From Lactobacillus kalixensis DSM 16043 (lineage in GTDB: Bacteria; Bacillota; Bacilli; Lactobacillales; Lactobacillaceae): a stretch of 49,978 nt of DNA. The translations under genes were made by a program, and so were the position numbers. Position 1 is the first letter of the stretch, and each line of letters starts with the position of its first letter. This document shows positions 8,378 through 16,057 of this stretch, piece by piece. The notes below the pieces were generated by a model that was given only the letters and a program-made list of their open reading frames with translations, made no database searches and had not been told where the DNA came from. Where the stretch lies: positions 1 to 49,978 of the forward strand of contig NZ_AZFM01000014.1 of NCBI RefSeq assembly GCF_001434335.1. Reading direction: 5' to 3'.

Positions 8378-8701
8378 TTAATCTACGAACTTCACTGCAG
8401 TACCATATGCTACAACAGATTGCATGTCAGTACCAATTGAACCCGAATCAAAGCGCATCATCACAATTGCATCTGCGCCTTTTTCATCGGCTTCTTCACG
8501 AAGACGTTGGATGGCTTGTTCACGTGAATTTTCAATCATTTTGGAATAACCTTTAATTTCTCCACCGACGATGCTCTTAAGTCCTGCACCGATGTCAGAA
8601 ATGGCATTTCTAGATTGGGTGGTTACACCGAACACTTCACCGATAATCTCGTAGTTGTGGCCAGGGATGTGTTCAGTAGTGGTAATAAGAATTTCCTTCA
8701 T
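8378..8701 (-). CDS. YbjQ/UPF0145-family protein
   Basis: 107 residues from the ATG at 8701, preceded by GAGG at a good distance; a longer frame to 8776 has no ribosome site. It has the family's layout: an N-terminal strand, a [12 protein letters not shown] segment, a central [18 protein letters not shown] segment, and [19 protein letters not shown] near the C-terminus. The family is described as a possible heavy-metal-binding domain that forms pentamers, but its function is not established. It is monocistronic and divergent from the amidotransferase gene. Confidence 0.9.
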   Translation of the reverse strand: MKEILITTTEHIPGHNYEIIGEVFGVTTQSRNAISDIGAGLKSIVGGEIKGYSKMIENSREQAIQRLREEADEKGADAIVMMRFDSGSIGTDMQSVVAYGTAVKFVD

Positions 8702-8802
8702 AATCGCTACCTCATTTCTTAAGATACTATCTATTTTTTGCCTAATTATACGTGATTTGGGGTTATAATGAAACATAATTTATTTAAAAAGAGGATATTT
8801 TA

Positions 8803-9477
8803 ATGCGTATTAACGTTTTACAACATACACCTAACGAAGGACCAGGTTCAATTAAGACATGGGCTGATGAACATGGCGACGAATTCTATGTTTACCATCC
8901 AGAGACCTTTGGCAAGTTGCCAACCAGTGATGAAACTGACATGCTTGTAATTCTTGGTGGTCCAATGAGTCCTAATGATGATTTAGACTGGATTAAGAAG
9001 GAAAGAGTTTTAATTCAAGAATTACTTGATCAAAATAAGCCAATTATCGGTGCTTGTTTTGGTGGCCAACAAATTGCTAAGACCTTAGGCTACAATATTT
9101 TAGACGCTCCTCATAAGGAAGTAGGCTGGGCACCTGTTTACTTAAAAGACAAAACTATTTCAAGCATCCCCGAAAAATTAATTGCACTTCACTGGCATGA
9201 GCAAATGTTTGAAATTCCAGATGGTGCAAAATTACTCTTCTCAAGCGATTTGGTTAAAAATCAAGGCTTCCTATACAAGGATAATGTGGTTGGCTTGCAA
9301 TTTCACTTTGAGCCAGAAGAAGACAACGTTAGAGAAATTGCAGTTAACGATAGTGAATATCCCCTCGAAGCTAATGATTTACATCAGACTGGTGAAGAGA
9401 TTATTGCATATGGTGTACCTAAAGAAAATAAGGAAGTAATGTTCAAGATTTTGAATTACATTACTAAACGTAGATAG
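8803..9477 (+). CDS. Class I glutamine amidotransferase (GATase1) family protein
   Basis: 224 residues, one GATase1 domain. The nucleophile is C85 in GACFGGQQ, and H168 and E170 in QFHFEPE complete the triad; HWHEQMF at 130-136 is the usual stabilising segment. It resembles the stand-alone amidotransferases often called GMP synthase-like (YfeJ/PuuD neighbourhood). No synthetase domain is fused, so the acceptor is unknown. AAGAGGAT precedes the ATG. A TATAAT at 8764-8769 is a likely -10 element; I could not find a good -35. Confidence 0.9.
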   Translation: MRINVLQHTPNEGPGSIKTWADEHGDEFYVYHPETFGKLPTSDETDMLVILGGPMSPNDDLDWIKKERVLIQELLDQNKPIIGACFGGQQIAKTLGYNILDAPHKEVGWAPVYLKDKTISSIPEKLIALHWHEQMFEIPDGAKLLFSSDLVKNQGFLYKDNVVGLQFHFEPEEDNVREIAVNDSEYPLEANDLHQTGEEIIAYGVPKENKEVMFKILNYITKRR

Positions 9478-9503
9478 GAAATAATAGTATAATTATTTGT
9501 ATT

Positions 9504-10388
9504 ATGAAAAAACTTACTACATTTTTATTTACAATCGCAGCAGTTTTTACTCTGGCTGCCTGCAGTAATTCAAATGCTGGACAACATAATTCAAATAATC
9601 AATCAGCAATTGCTAAGACTAGAACCATTAAAAAGGTGAAACCTAAATTATCAAGCACACCAACGCTATTTTTCCATGGGCTGCTTGGTAGCTATAAGAC
9701 GGAAGAATATATTGCTAATTATGCTAAAAAATCTGGCGCAACTAACAGCGTCACTCGTGCTAATGTTAGTCAAAACGGCAAGGTAAAGCTAGTTGGTAAA
9801 ATCAAAAAGAATGCGGTTAATCCATTAATTGAGGTTAACTACGCTGATAATTTTCAAACCAACTTTGCACAAAACGGCATCTATGCCACTAACGTGGTGA
9901 AGGCATTGCAGAAAAAATATGGTATCAAGACCGTGAACATGATTGGTTATTCTCTAGGTAACATGTCTATCATTCATTACCAACTCAAGAATGGGAACAA
10001 TCCTAACATGCCGCGTCTGGTGAAGCAAGTAGACATTGCGGGGCATTTCGATGGTGCTGACTTTAAGCAATTGCCAAAGGAGTACCGTAACCCAGCTAAT
10101 TTGACGATTGATGCTAATGGTAAACCGAGCAAGATGAATGCCACATATAAGCAAATGCTTCCAGCAAGGAAGGTTTATCAAAAGCATCCCGTTTCAGTTC
10201 TCAACATCTATGGTGATACTGGTAATGGCAGTGATGGGGTAGTGAAGAATATTTCGTCAATGACCTTACATTATCTTGTGGCAAACAGCTCTTATCAAGA
10301 AGCTAAATATTTAGGCTCAAGTGCTGAACATGGTAAATTAACTGAAAATCCTGAAGTGGCTTCACGTATAATTCAATTCTTATGGTAA
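9504..10388 (+). CDS. DUF915-family alpha/beta-hydrolase lipoprotein
   Basis: 294 residues. A lipoprotein signal ends in LAAC with the lipidated C20, so it should be anchored outside the cell. The alpha/beta-hydrolase fold shows an oxyanion FFHGLLGS (56-63), the nucleophile elbow GYSLG with S150, a GDTGNGSDG acid loop near 240 and H276 in AEHGK. This is a DUF915-type secreted hydrolase; the substrate is unknown. A paralogue lies at 28119-29012. The start has no nearby ribosome site (the closest AGGAAA is over 20 nt away). A TATAAT at 9488-9493 sits so close that the mRNA could be nearly leaderless. A bidirectional terminator separates it from HU. Confidence 0.9.
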   Translation: MKKLTTFLFTIAAVFTLAACSNSNAGQHNSNNQSAIAKTRTIKKVKPKLSSTPTLFFHGLLGSYKTEEYIANYAKKSGATNSVTRANVSQNGKVKLVGKIKKNAVNPLIEVNYADNFQTNFAQNGIYATNVVKALQKKYGIKTVNMIGYSLGNMSIIHYQLKNGNNPNMPRLVKQVDIAGHFDGADFKQLPKEYRNPANLTIDANGKPSKMNATYKQMLPARKVYQKHPVSVLNIYGDTGNGSDGVVKNISSMTLHYLVANSSYQEAKYLGSSAEHGKLTENPEVASRIIQFLW

Positions 10389-10389
10389 A

Positions 10390-10426
10390 AAAAGACGACG
10401 CTCAATTAAGAACGTCGTCTTTTAGT
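10390..10426. terminator. Bidirectional terminator between DUF915 and HU genes
   Basis: An 11-bp perfect stem AAAAGACGACG (10390-10400) and CGTCGTCTTTT (10413-10423) has a 12-nt loop, in the gap between convergent genes. Confidence 0.85.
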
Positions 10427-10443
10427 TTCGTTATCAAGAAATC

Positions 10444-10728
10444 TTACTTGTTAACTGCTTCCTTCAAAGCCTTACCTGGCTTAAATGCAGGAACTTGAGT
10501 TGCAGGAATAGTAATTTCCTTACCAGTTTGAGGGTTACGGCCCTTACGTGCAGCACGGTGACGAACTTCAAAAGTACCGAAACCGATCAATTGAACCTTG
10601 TTACCCTTAACTAATTCTTCTTGAATTGATGAAGTTACAGCAGCTAAAACAGCTTCTGCGTCCTTCTTCTTCATTTCAGTCTTTTCAGCGATTTCCTTAA
10701 CTAATTCAGCTTTATTTACTGATGCCAT
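10444..10728 (-). CDS. hup: DNA-binding protein HU
   Basis: 94 residues, close to the usual 90-91. It begins [17 protein letters not shown] and carries the beta-arm signature [21 protein letters not shown], ending in the conserved [15 protein letters not shown]. It is a dimeric nucleoid protein that bends DNA. A strong AGAGG ribosome site lies upstream. The roughly 75-nt leader has a GGCCG/CGGCC stem (10767-10771 with 10790-10794). It is the sole gene of its unit. Confidence 0.97.
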   Translation of the reverse strand: MASVNKAELVKEIAEKTEMKKKDAEAVLAAVTSSIQEELVKGNKVQLIGFGTFEVRHRAARKGRNPQTGKEITIPATQVPAFKPGKALKEAVNK

Positions 10729-10807
10729 ATTAAAAACCTCTTTCTTCTAATGATATTTTTTGTTGTGGCCGGAAAAAATGTCATGCTATCGGCCTTTACG
10801 TTCATTA

Positions 10808-10835
10808 ATTGTACCATTAACTTTTGCAGTTTGAA
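10808..10835 (-). promoter_or_regulatory. Promoter of hup
   Basis: On the minus strand TTCAAA (10830-10835), a 16-nt spacer and TACAAT (10808-10813) lie about 80 nt upstream of the HU start codon. Confidence 0.55.
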
Positions 10836-10870
10836 ACAGCAAAAGCTTGATTTAATGCAATTTTTGCGAG

Positions 10871-12979
10871 TTATTTATCACTTTTGTACTTTTTTAGTAC
10901 TTCTGCTTGAACATTGATCTTACCGGCAGCGTTTTGTTCCCAGTGAACCCCTTGAATTTCCGGTACAAAGCCAGGAAAACTTTCGATTGCGCCGACTAAG
11001 ACCTGGAAGTATGTCTGGTCAATTCTACTCCACTTTTCTCCTGGTGCAACAATGAAGACGCCTGGTGGATAAGGAAGGGCACCTTCAGCAGCAACACGTC
11101 CCACAATATCGTCTAAGTTGACGAGTTCACTACGGTTCTTCATGAATTCTTGATCGGCCACACGCGGAGTTATTTCATAATTTTGCATATGAGGCTTATT
11201 GAATAATTCTTTTTGCAAAGTGAAAGTCTTATTTTTCTTGTAGTATTCGTGAATTTCTTGACAAAGCTGCTTTAAAGTATAACCTTTGTAGCGTTCTGGA
11301 AACTCTTGACTTAAACTTGGTAAAACTTTGTCAAGCGGAGCATCTTCATTATAGAGTTTTTCAAATTCAAGAAAGGCAGCCATTAATTCATCTAGGTCTT
11401 GTTGAGTATCGCCAGGGGTTAACAAGAAAAGAAGAGAGTTCAAATCATCTTTAGCACGAATAATGTGTTTTTCTTTCAAAAACTTGGCAACAACTGCGCC
11501 TGGAATTCCTGATTCTTCATATCTAGCATTCTTTACATCGATTCCTGGAGTGATAACAGTGATTTTTAATGGATCAAGCATTGCTTCGCCGGGATCCATT
11601 TGAGTAAAGCCATGCCAGGCATCGTTCTTACTTAAGTCCCAATACTTACTGTTAGTTGCTAAGTCATCATCGCTGATTTCTAAGTAATCGTCAGGCACAA
11701 GTGGCTTAAACAATTTCGATTTTTTAAGTAGGTCTTTACGCCACTTAATACCTTTTCTTAAGATTTGATCCCACCAGATCTTATTGCCCTTGCCGCTAGT
11801 TAAATAAGCGTTAACAGTCAAAGAAGCATAGATTGGGTATGAATAGCTGGAAGTAACAAACTTAAGGTAGGCGTTGTTGAAGTGTTTGTGGTCAACATAG
11901 CGATCTTGTCCCTTCAAGTGCTTATCTTTCTTCAAAATTTGAGAAGTCTGGGCAAAACCAGCTTGTTGCTTATGAAGAGACTGAGTTACTAAGATACCGG
12001 GATCGTCTGGACCATAATTCAACTCTAATGGAGATAAATGGTTCATAATTGGCACAAATTGTTCAAAGCCTCCCCAAGCACAGTCAAACAAGACATAATC
12101 ACAGAGGCTGCCAATACGGTCGATGATCCATTTTGCGTCATAGAAAACACCGTCGTAAGTTTCAGCTTGAACAATTGCTAATCTAAATGGGCGCTTTGAC
12201 TTAGCCTTTTTAGGATCAACTTTAGCGGCTTCTTCACGCAATTTTTCTTCATTTAAAAAGGCCGGATTCATTTCACCGATTAAGCCAAGTGGGTTGCGGT
12301 CAGTAGGGATGTAAACTGGCTTAGCTCCAGCCATGACCAAAGCACTGTTATAAAGAGACTTGTGGTTGTTTCTATCAAACAATACTAGATCGCCTTCTCT
12401 TAAGATAGCGCTGGCACAGATTGAATTTGAGCTAGTAGTTCCGTTAGTGCAGAAGTAAACTTTGTCAGCGTTGTAAACTTCAGCTGCCTTTTGCTCAGCT
12501 GTTAATGGTGTTCCGCCATGAGTCATCGTATCGCCAAGTTCGGCTACAGTATCACTAGTATCAGCGTACATAAAATTGCGTCCAAAGAAACGGTTTAAGA
12601 CTACGCCAGCCGGGTGCTTCTCGAAATATTGACCGTTATGGTGACCCGGAGTAGTAAAGCTAGTTGGATGAGCTTCGGCAAAATCAATCAAGTCGGTTAA
12701 GAAGCCTGGAACCATCTTTTCGGTGTACTCAGTTGCTTTCTTAATAATAGTTTCTTGATCTTGTTTAGATAATTCATCGCTCACTTGAACAAGCGGAACA
12801 TCTAAGCCAGTTTCTTTAGTTAATTGCTCTGCCAAGTTAAGTTCGTCTTGATCATTTTTATTTAAAACAATTGCGGCTAATTCAGATATTTCAACTTGCT
12901 TATTAAATGTAATTATTTGCCAGTCCGGTAAATTAACATTGTTAACGTTTTTACCAAAAGCGATTTTTAGAAAATCCAT
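10871..12979 (-). CDS. Inducible-type ornithine decarboxylase (PLP fold type I, large form)
   Basis: 702 residues, the size of the large prokaryotic Orn/Lys/Arg decarboxylases. An N-terminal wing domain (about 1-95) is followed by the PLP-binding core and a C-terminal domain. Recognisable motifs are TPGHHNGQYF (110-119), CTNGTTSSN (177-185), FDCAWGG with the pyridine-binding D299, and SLHKQQAG with the Schiff-base K337. It decarboxylates ornithine to putrescine, consuming a proton; lysine or arginine as substrate cannot be excluded from sequence alone. AAAGGAGAT precedes the ATG. It is divergent from an APC antiporter, the expected exchange partner for acid resistance and proton motive force. 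Confidence 0.93.
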   Translation of the reverse strand: MDFLKIAFGKNVNNVNLPDWQIITFNKQVEISELAAIVLNKNDQDELNLAEQLTKETGLDVPLVQVSDELSKQDQETIIKKATEYTEKMVPGFLTDLIDFAEAHPTSFTTPGHHNGQYFEKHPAGVVLNRFFGRNFMYADTSDTVAELGDTMTHGGTPLTAEQKAAEVYNADKVYFCTNGTTSSNSICASAILREGDLVLFDRNNHKSLYNSALVMAGAKPVYIPTDRNPLGLIGEMNPAFLNEEKLREEAAKVDPKKAKSKRPFRLAIVQAETYDGVFYDAKWIIDRIGSLCDYVLFDCAWGGFEQFVPIMNHLSPLELNYGPDDPGILVTQSLHKQQAGFAQTSQILKKDKHLKGQDRYVDHKHFNNAYLKFVTSSYSYPIYASLTVNAYLTSGKGNKIWWDQILRKGIKWRKDLLKKSKLFKPLVPDDYLEISDDDLATNSKYWDLSKNDAWHGFTQMDPGEAMLDPLKITVITPGIDVKNARYEESGIPGAVVAKFLKEKHIIRAKDDLNSLLFLLTPGDTQQDLDELMAAFLEFEKLYNEDAPLDKVLPSLSQEFPERYKGYTLKQLCQEIHEYYKKNKTFTLQKELFNKPHMQNYEITPRVADQEFMKNRSELVNLDDIVGRVAAEGALPYPPGVFIVAPGEKWSRIDQTYFQVLVGAIESFPGFVPEIQGVHWEQNAAGKINVQAEVLKKYKSDK

Positions 12980-13021
12980 TAAAATCTCCTTTCAACTTGT
13001 GCAATCTTAATAAAAAAAGCC

Positions 13022-13049
13022 TTGAAAACATTGTAGTAATTCATATAGA
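13022..13049 (+). promoter_or_regulatory. Promoter of the leader peptide/antiporter transcript
   Basis: TTGAAA (13022-13027), a 16-nt spacer and TATAGA (13044-13049). The predicted transcript starts near 13056, leaving a leader of about 118 nt before the antiporter start. Confidence 0.55.
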
Positions 13050-13058
13050 ATTAAACAA
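13030..13058 (-). promoter_or_regulatory. Promoter of the ornithine decarboxylase gene, overlapping the opposite promoter
   Basis: On the minus strand TTGTTT (13053-13058), a 17-nt spacer and TACAAT (13030-13035). It overlaps the plus-strand promoter almost completely, so polymerase could not occupy both at once. Confidence 0.5.
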
Positions 13059-13090
13059 GCGTTTTTTTAAAATAGGGAGGGATAATCGCG

Positions 13091-13144
13091 ATGACGTGTT
13101 CACACATGCCATTGAAGCCACCAAATGATTGGATTTTGAGTTGA
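13091..13144 (+). CDS. Candidate 17-residue leader peptide of the antiporter gene
   Basis: The frame reads MTCSHMPLKPPNDWILS and stops at 13142-13144. It has its own strong ribosome site (GGGAGG, 13075-13080), spacing 10 nt. It ends 17 nt before the ribosome site of the antiporter. It contains Pro-Pro-Asn, a sequence type known to slow ribosomes. The codons for KPPN (13115-13126) contain CCACCAAA, which can partly pair with TTTGGGAGG around the antiporter ribosome site (13158-13166). A nearby TTGG (13129-13132) could compete for the same bases. A role as a translational sensor is inference. Confidence 0.4.
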   Translation: MTCSHMPLKPPNDWILS

Positions 13145-13173
13145 AATTCGGTTATTTTTTGGGAGGAAAAAAT

Positions 13174-14646
13174 TTGGATAAAGAGGATATTTTAACGGAT
13201 TTAACGCCAGGCAAAAAACACTACATGGCTTGGCCAGTTATTGCTTTGATCGACTTTGTTACGATTATCAGTTTTGAAAACATCTTTTACCCATTTCAAA
13301 ACCAAGGTCTTTCAGTAGTAATTTCATGGATTTTCCTGCTGTTCTCATACGTAATACCTTACGCATTGATCGCAGCACAAATGAGTTTAACCTTCGACAA
13401 TCAAGAAGGTGGACTTGCTTCATGGGTAAGGCGCAGTACTAATGATACTTTAGGTTACTGGACTTCCTGGATGTACTGGGTGCAGAGTGTGCCTTACATT
13501 GTTGACGTATCAAACTCAGTTATCGTGTCATTCAGTTGGATGATTTTCGGTGATAACAGTTTAGATAAGAAGATGTCAACCTTCTGGTTCGGGATGTTGA
13601 CCTTCGTTATTATCTTGGTCTTCATCTTACTTGAAAACAAATTGAAGAACTCACTAGAAATCTTGTCACTACTTGGTGGTGGGGCAATGTTCATTATGTC
13701 CATGCTCTTTGTTTTACTTGCAGCTTGGGCAGTTATGCACGGTCACCATATTGCAACACAACCATTTAACTGGGGTGCATTTAAGCCATCATTTAGCTTG
13801 AATTACTTCTCAACTACTGGACTTTTGATCTTTGCAATGTCTGGTGCTGAACTTGCCGCACCTTATGTTTCTCAAATGAAGAATCCTAAACGTGACTTCC
13901 CTAAGGCAATGTGGATGCTTGCAATCATGACTGGTTTTCTTACCATCTTTGGTACTTTAGCCTTGTCCATGTTCTTTAACGCCCACCACATTCCACACGA
14001 CTTCAAGATGAACGGTCCTTACTATGCATTCCAACTTCTTGGTGAAAGTTTGGGTGTAGGCAAACTCTTGATGTATATCTTTGCTGTTGTGCAAGCCCTC
14101 TTCATGATGGCACAATTAGCAGTGCTACTTGATGCATCAAGCCGTGTATTTGCTGGAGATGTTGGCGAAAAGTTTATGCCAAAATGGCTTACTAAGAAGA
14201 ACAAGAATGGTCGACCAATCCACAGTTATACTTTCACTGTAGGCTTGAGTTTGTTCTTACTTTTGTTAACTGGAACTTTACCTAACATCAACACTATCTA
14301 TAACTGGTTATTAAATGTTAACGGAATTATTTCACCATATAAGACTTGTTGGGTATTTTTTGCCTTCATCGCAATGAGAATGCACCAAGAGAAGTATCAT
14401 TCAGATTATGTCTTTATTAAGAATAGAACTGGTGCTTTGACTGTAGGTTGGTGGTGCTTAATCTTCACTTTCATCTGTGCCACTTTAGGCTTTGTACCAC
14501 AGAACGTAGAATTTGGAACTTTTGCATTTAACCACCAACTTATCTTGAACATTATTACGGTAATTGTCTTGTTCGGGCTTGGCTTTATCTTGCCGCTTCT
14601 TCGTAAACACGAAAAGAACAAGGAATTATCAGGTAGTATCGATTAA
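13174..14646 (+). CDS. APC-family amino acid/polyamine antiporter
   Basis: 490 residues if translation starts at the TTG at 13174, 7 nt after a perfect GGGAGG. The open frame runs back to a TTG at 13129, but that start has no ribosome site and would overlap the leader peptide. About 12 TM segments are visible. The first helix carries the broken-helix substrate region, and AAPYVSQMKNPKRDFPKAMW at about residue 230 is the conserved APC loop. It resembles GadC-type antiporters. Because it is divergent from ornithine decarboxylase, ornithine/putrescine exchange is the likely job; this is inference from context. Confidence 0.88.
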   Translation: MDKEDILTDLTPGKKHYMAWPVIALIDFVTIISFENIFYPFQNQGLSVVISWIFLLFSYVIPYALIAAQMSLTFDNQEGGLASWVRRSTNDTLGYWTSWMYWVQSVPYIVDVSNSVIVSFSWMIFGDNSLDKKMSTFWFGMLTFVIILVFILLENKLKNSLEILSLLGGGAMFIMSMLFVLLAAWAVMHGHHIATQPFNWGAFKPSFSLNYFSTTGLLIFAMSGAELAAPYVSQMKNPKRDFPKAMWMLAIMTGFLTIFGTLALSMFFNAHHIPHDFKMNGPYYAFQLLGESLGVGKLLMYIFAVVQALFMMAQLAVLLDASSRVFAGDVGEKFMPKWLTKKNKNGRPIHSYTFTVGLSLFLLLLTGTLPNINTIYNWLLNVNGIISPYKTCWVFFAFIAMRMHQEKYHSDYVFIKNRTGALTVGWWCLIFTFICATLGFVPQNVEFGTFAFNHQLILNIITVIVLFGLGFILPLLRKHEKNKELSGSID

Positions 14647-14653
14647 TTAGAAG

Positions 14654-14686
14654 AGCTTTTGAATTTTTTGCTTCAAGAGCTTTTTT
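14654..14686 (+). terminator. Terminator of the antiporter gene
   Basis: A 10-bp stem AGCTTTTGAA (14654-14663) with TTCAAGAGCT (14672-14681), containing a G-U pair, is followed by TTTTTT. Confidence 0.75.
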
Positions 14687-14702
14687 ATATTTGGTGAATT
14701 TT

Positions 14703-14711
14703 TGCTATAAT
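14703..14711 (+). promoter_or_regulatory. Extended -10 promoter of the alarmone synthetase/two-component operon
   Basis: TGCTATAAT is a full extended -10 element 65 nt before the synthetase start codon. No convincing -35 is present, which is tolerated with TGn. Confidence 0.5.
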
Positions 14712-14775
14712 TACTGAAAAAATCACAGTCTTTTCATATTTATATGGCAACCTAAGTAGAGTAGGAGAGATTTAA

Positions 14776-15387
14776 ATGAACATATATGGCAAATATCAAG
14801 ATACCTTAGATGAAATCTTGAATGAATTACTAACGAGATTCAACAATTTAAACACTTCTTATCAAAAAGAAACTGATCAACGTCTGTTTGAGCACTTAAT
14901 CGGTCGGGTGAAGTCTGAAAAAAGTATGGAAGAAAAGTGTAAGCGCAAAGGTTTACCGCTTACTCCTCACTCAGCTTTGCGTGAAAACCGCGACAGTGTT
15001 GGTCTTAGAATCGTCTGCAACTTTATCGACGATATTTATCAATGCATCGATTTAATTGATCAGATGCCTGATGTTGATATTGTGAAGAAAAAGGACTATA
15101 TCACCAATGCTAAGGCAAATGGTTATCGATCTTACCACATCATTTTGAGCATGCAAGTTCCTGAAGAAGATGTTGATGGTGAGACACCAGGGCACTATTA
15201 TATTGAAATTCAATTGAGAACAATTGCTATGGATACTTGGGCAAGCTTGGAACACGAAATGAAGTATAAGCACGAAGTTAAAAATGAAAAAATGATTTCT
15301 AAAGAACTTAAGCGTGTTTCTGATGAACTTGCTTCCTGTGATGTAAGTATGCAAACAATTCGAAATTTGATTAGAGAAGAGAATTAA
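14776..15387 (+). CDS. Small alarmone synthetase (RelQ/RelP-like (p)ppGpp synthetase)
   Basis: 203 residues with only the RelA/SpoT synthetase domain and no hydrolase, TGS or ACT domain, as in RelQ/YjbM and RelP/YwaC. Recognisable segments are RVKSEKSMEEKCKRKGLPLT, DSVGLRIVCNFIDDIY, NGYRSYHIIL and YIEIQLRTIAMDTWASLEHEMKYK, the last carrying the catalytic Glu and the Mg-binding residues. It transfers pyrophosphate from ATP to GTP or GDP. The next gene, a response regulator, begins 1 nt after its stop, so it is in one operon with a two-component system. Which of the two subfamilies it belongs to I cannot decide. Confidence 0.92.
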   Translation: MNIYGKYQDTLDEILNELLTRFNNLNTSYQKETDQRLFEHLIGRVKSEKSMEEKCKRKGLPLTPHSALRENRDSVGLRIVCNFIDDIYQCIDLIDQMPDVDIVKKKDYITNAKANGYRSYHIILSMQVPEEDVDGETPGHYYIEIQLRTIAMDTWASLEHEMKYKHEVKNEKMISKELKRVSDELASCDVSMQTIRNLIREEN

Positions 15388-15388
15388 T

Positions 15389-16057
15389 ATGATGAAAATT
15401 TTACTTGCTGAAGACGAACCACAATTATCCCATGTTATGCAAACTGCGTTAGGAACTGCTGATTATAATGTTGATGCTGTTTTCAATGGTCAAGAAGCAG
15501 TTGATGCAGTCAAGAAAAGCGCATATGACGTGATAATCTTGGATATCATGATGCCAGTAATGGACGGGATTGAAGCTCTTAGAGAAATTAGATCAATGGG
15601 TAATAAAACTTATGTGATGATGTTAACAGCCAAAGCGGAAGTAGATGATAAGGTAACAGGGCTAGATGCTGGAGCTGATGACTATTTGACCAAACCTTTT
15701 TCATTAAAAGAATTACTTGCTCGCTTGCGCTCACGTGAAAGACGTGCAGATGATTATTCTACTGACCAACTGACTTATGGAGATTTAACTTTAAATAATC
15801 CTGAGCAAGAATTAGTCAGTCAAAATTCAATTAGGTTAGCTAATAAAGAAACAGAATTACTGAATTACTTGATGCTTAATAAGGAAAAAGAAATTTCTAG
15901 TGCGGAACTTTTAACTCATATTTGGAATGGTGATCCAGATGCTGATGACCAGGTAGTATGGCTATATATTTCTTATTTACGACAAAAACTCGCATTTATT
16001 CAAAGTAAGGTGAGAATTGAAGGCTCAAAAGGTGGCAGCTTTAAGTTAACAGAGTAG
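15389..16057 (+). CDS. OmpR-family response regulator (CiaR-like)
   Basis: 222 residues. The receiver domain (1-115) has the acidic pocket AEDE, the phosphoacceptor D52 in LDIMMPVMDG, Thr in MLTAKAE and the KPF lysine. A winged-helix output domain (about 130-220) follows. The overall sequence resembles CiaR of streptococci. It starts 1 nt after the alarmone synthetase and abuts its histidine kinase. Confidence 0.93.
   Translation: MMKILLAEDEPQLSHVMQTALGTADYNVDAVFNGQEAVDAVKKSAYDVIILDIMMPVMDGIEALREIRSMGNKTYVMMLTAKAEVDDKVTGLDAGADDYLTKPFSLKELLARLRSRERRADDYSTDQLTYGDLTLNNPEQELVSQNSIRLANKETELLNYLMLNKEKEISSAELLTHIWNGDPDADDQVVWLYISYLRQKLAFIQSKVRIEGSKGGSFKLTE

Noticed and set aside
13129-13173. Antiporter start at the TTG at 13129
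   Set aside because: It has no ribosome site and would overlap the leader frame; the in-frame TTG at 13174 follows a perfect GGGAGG.
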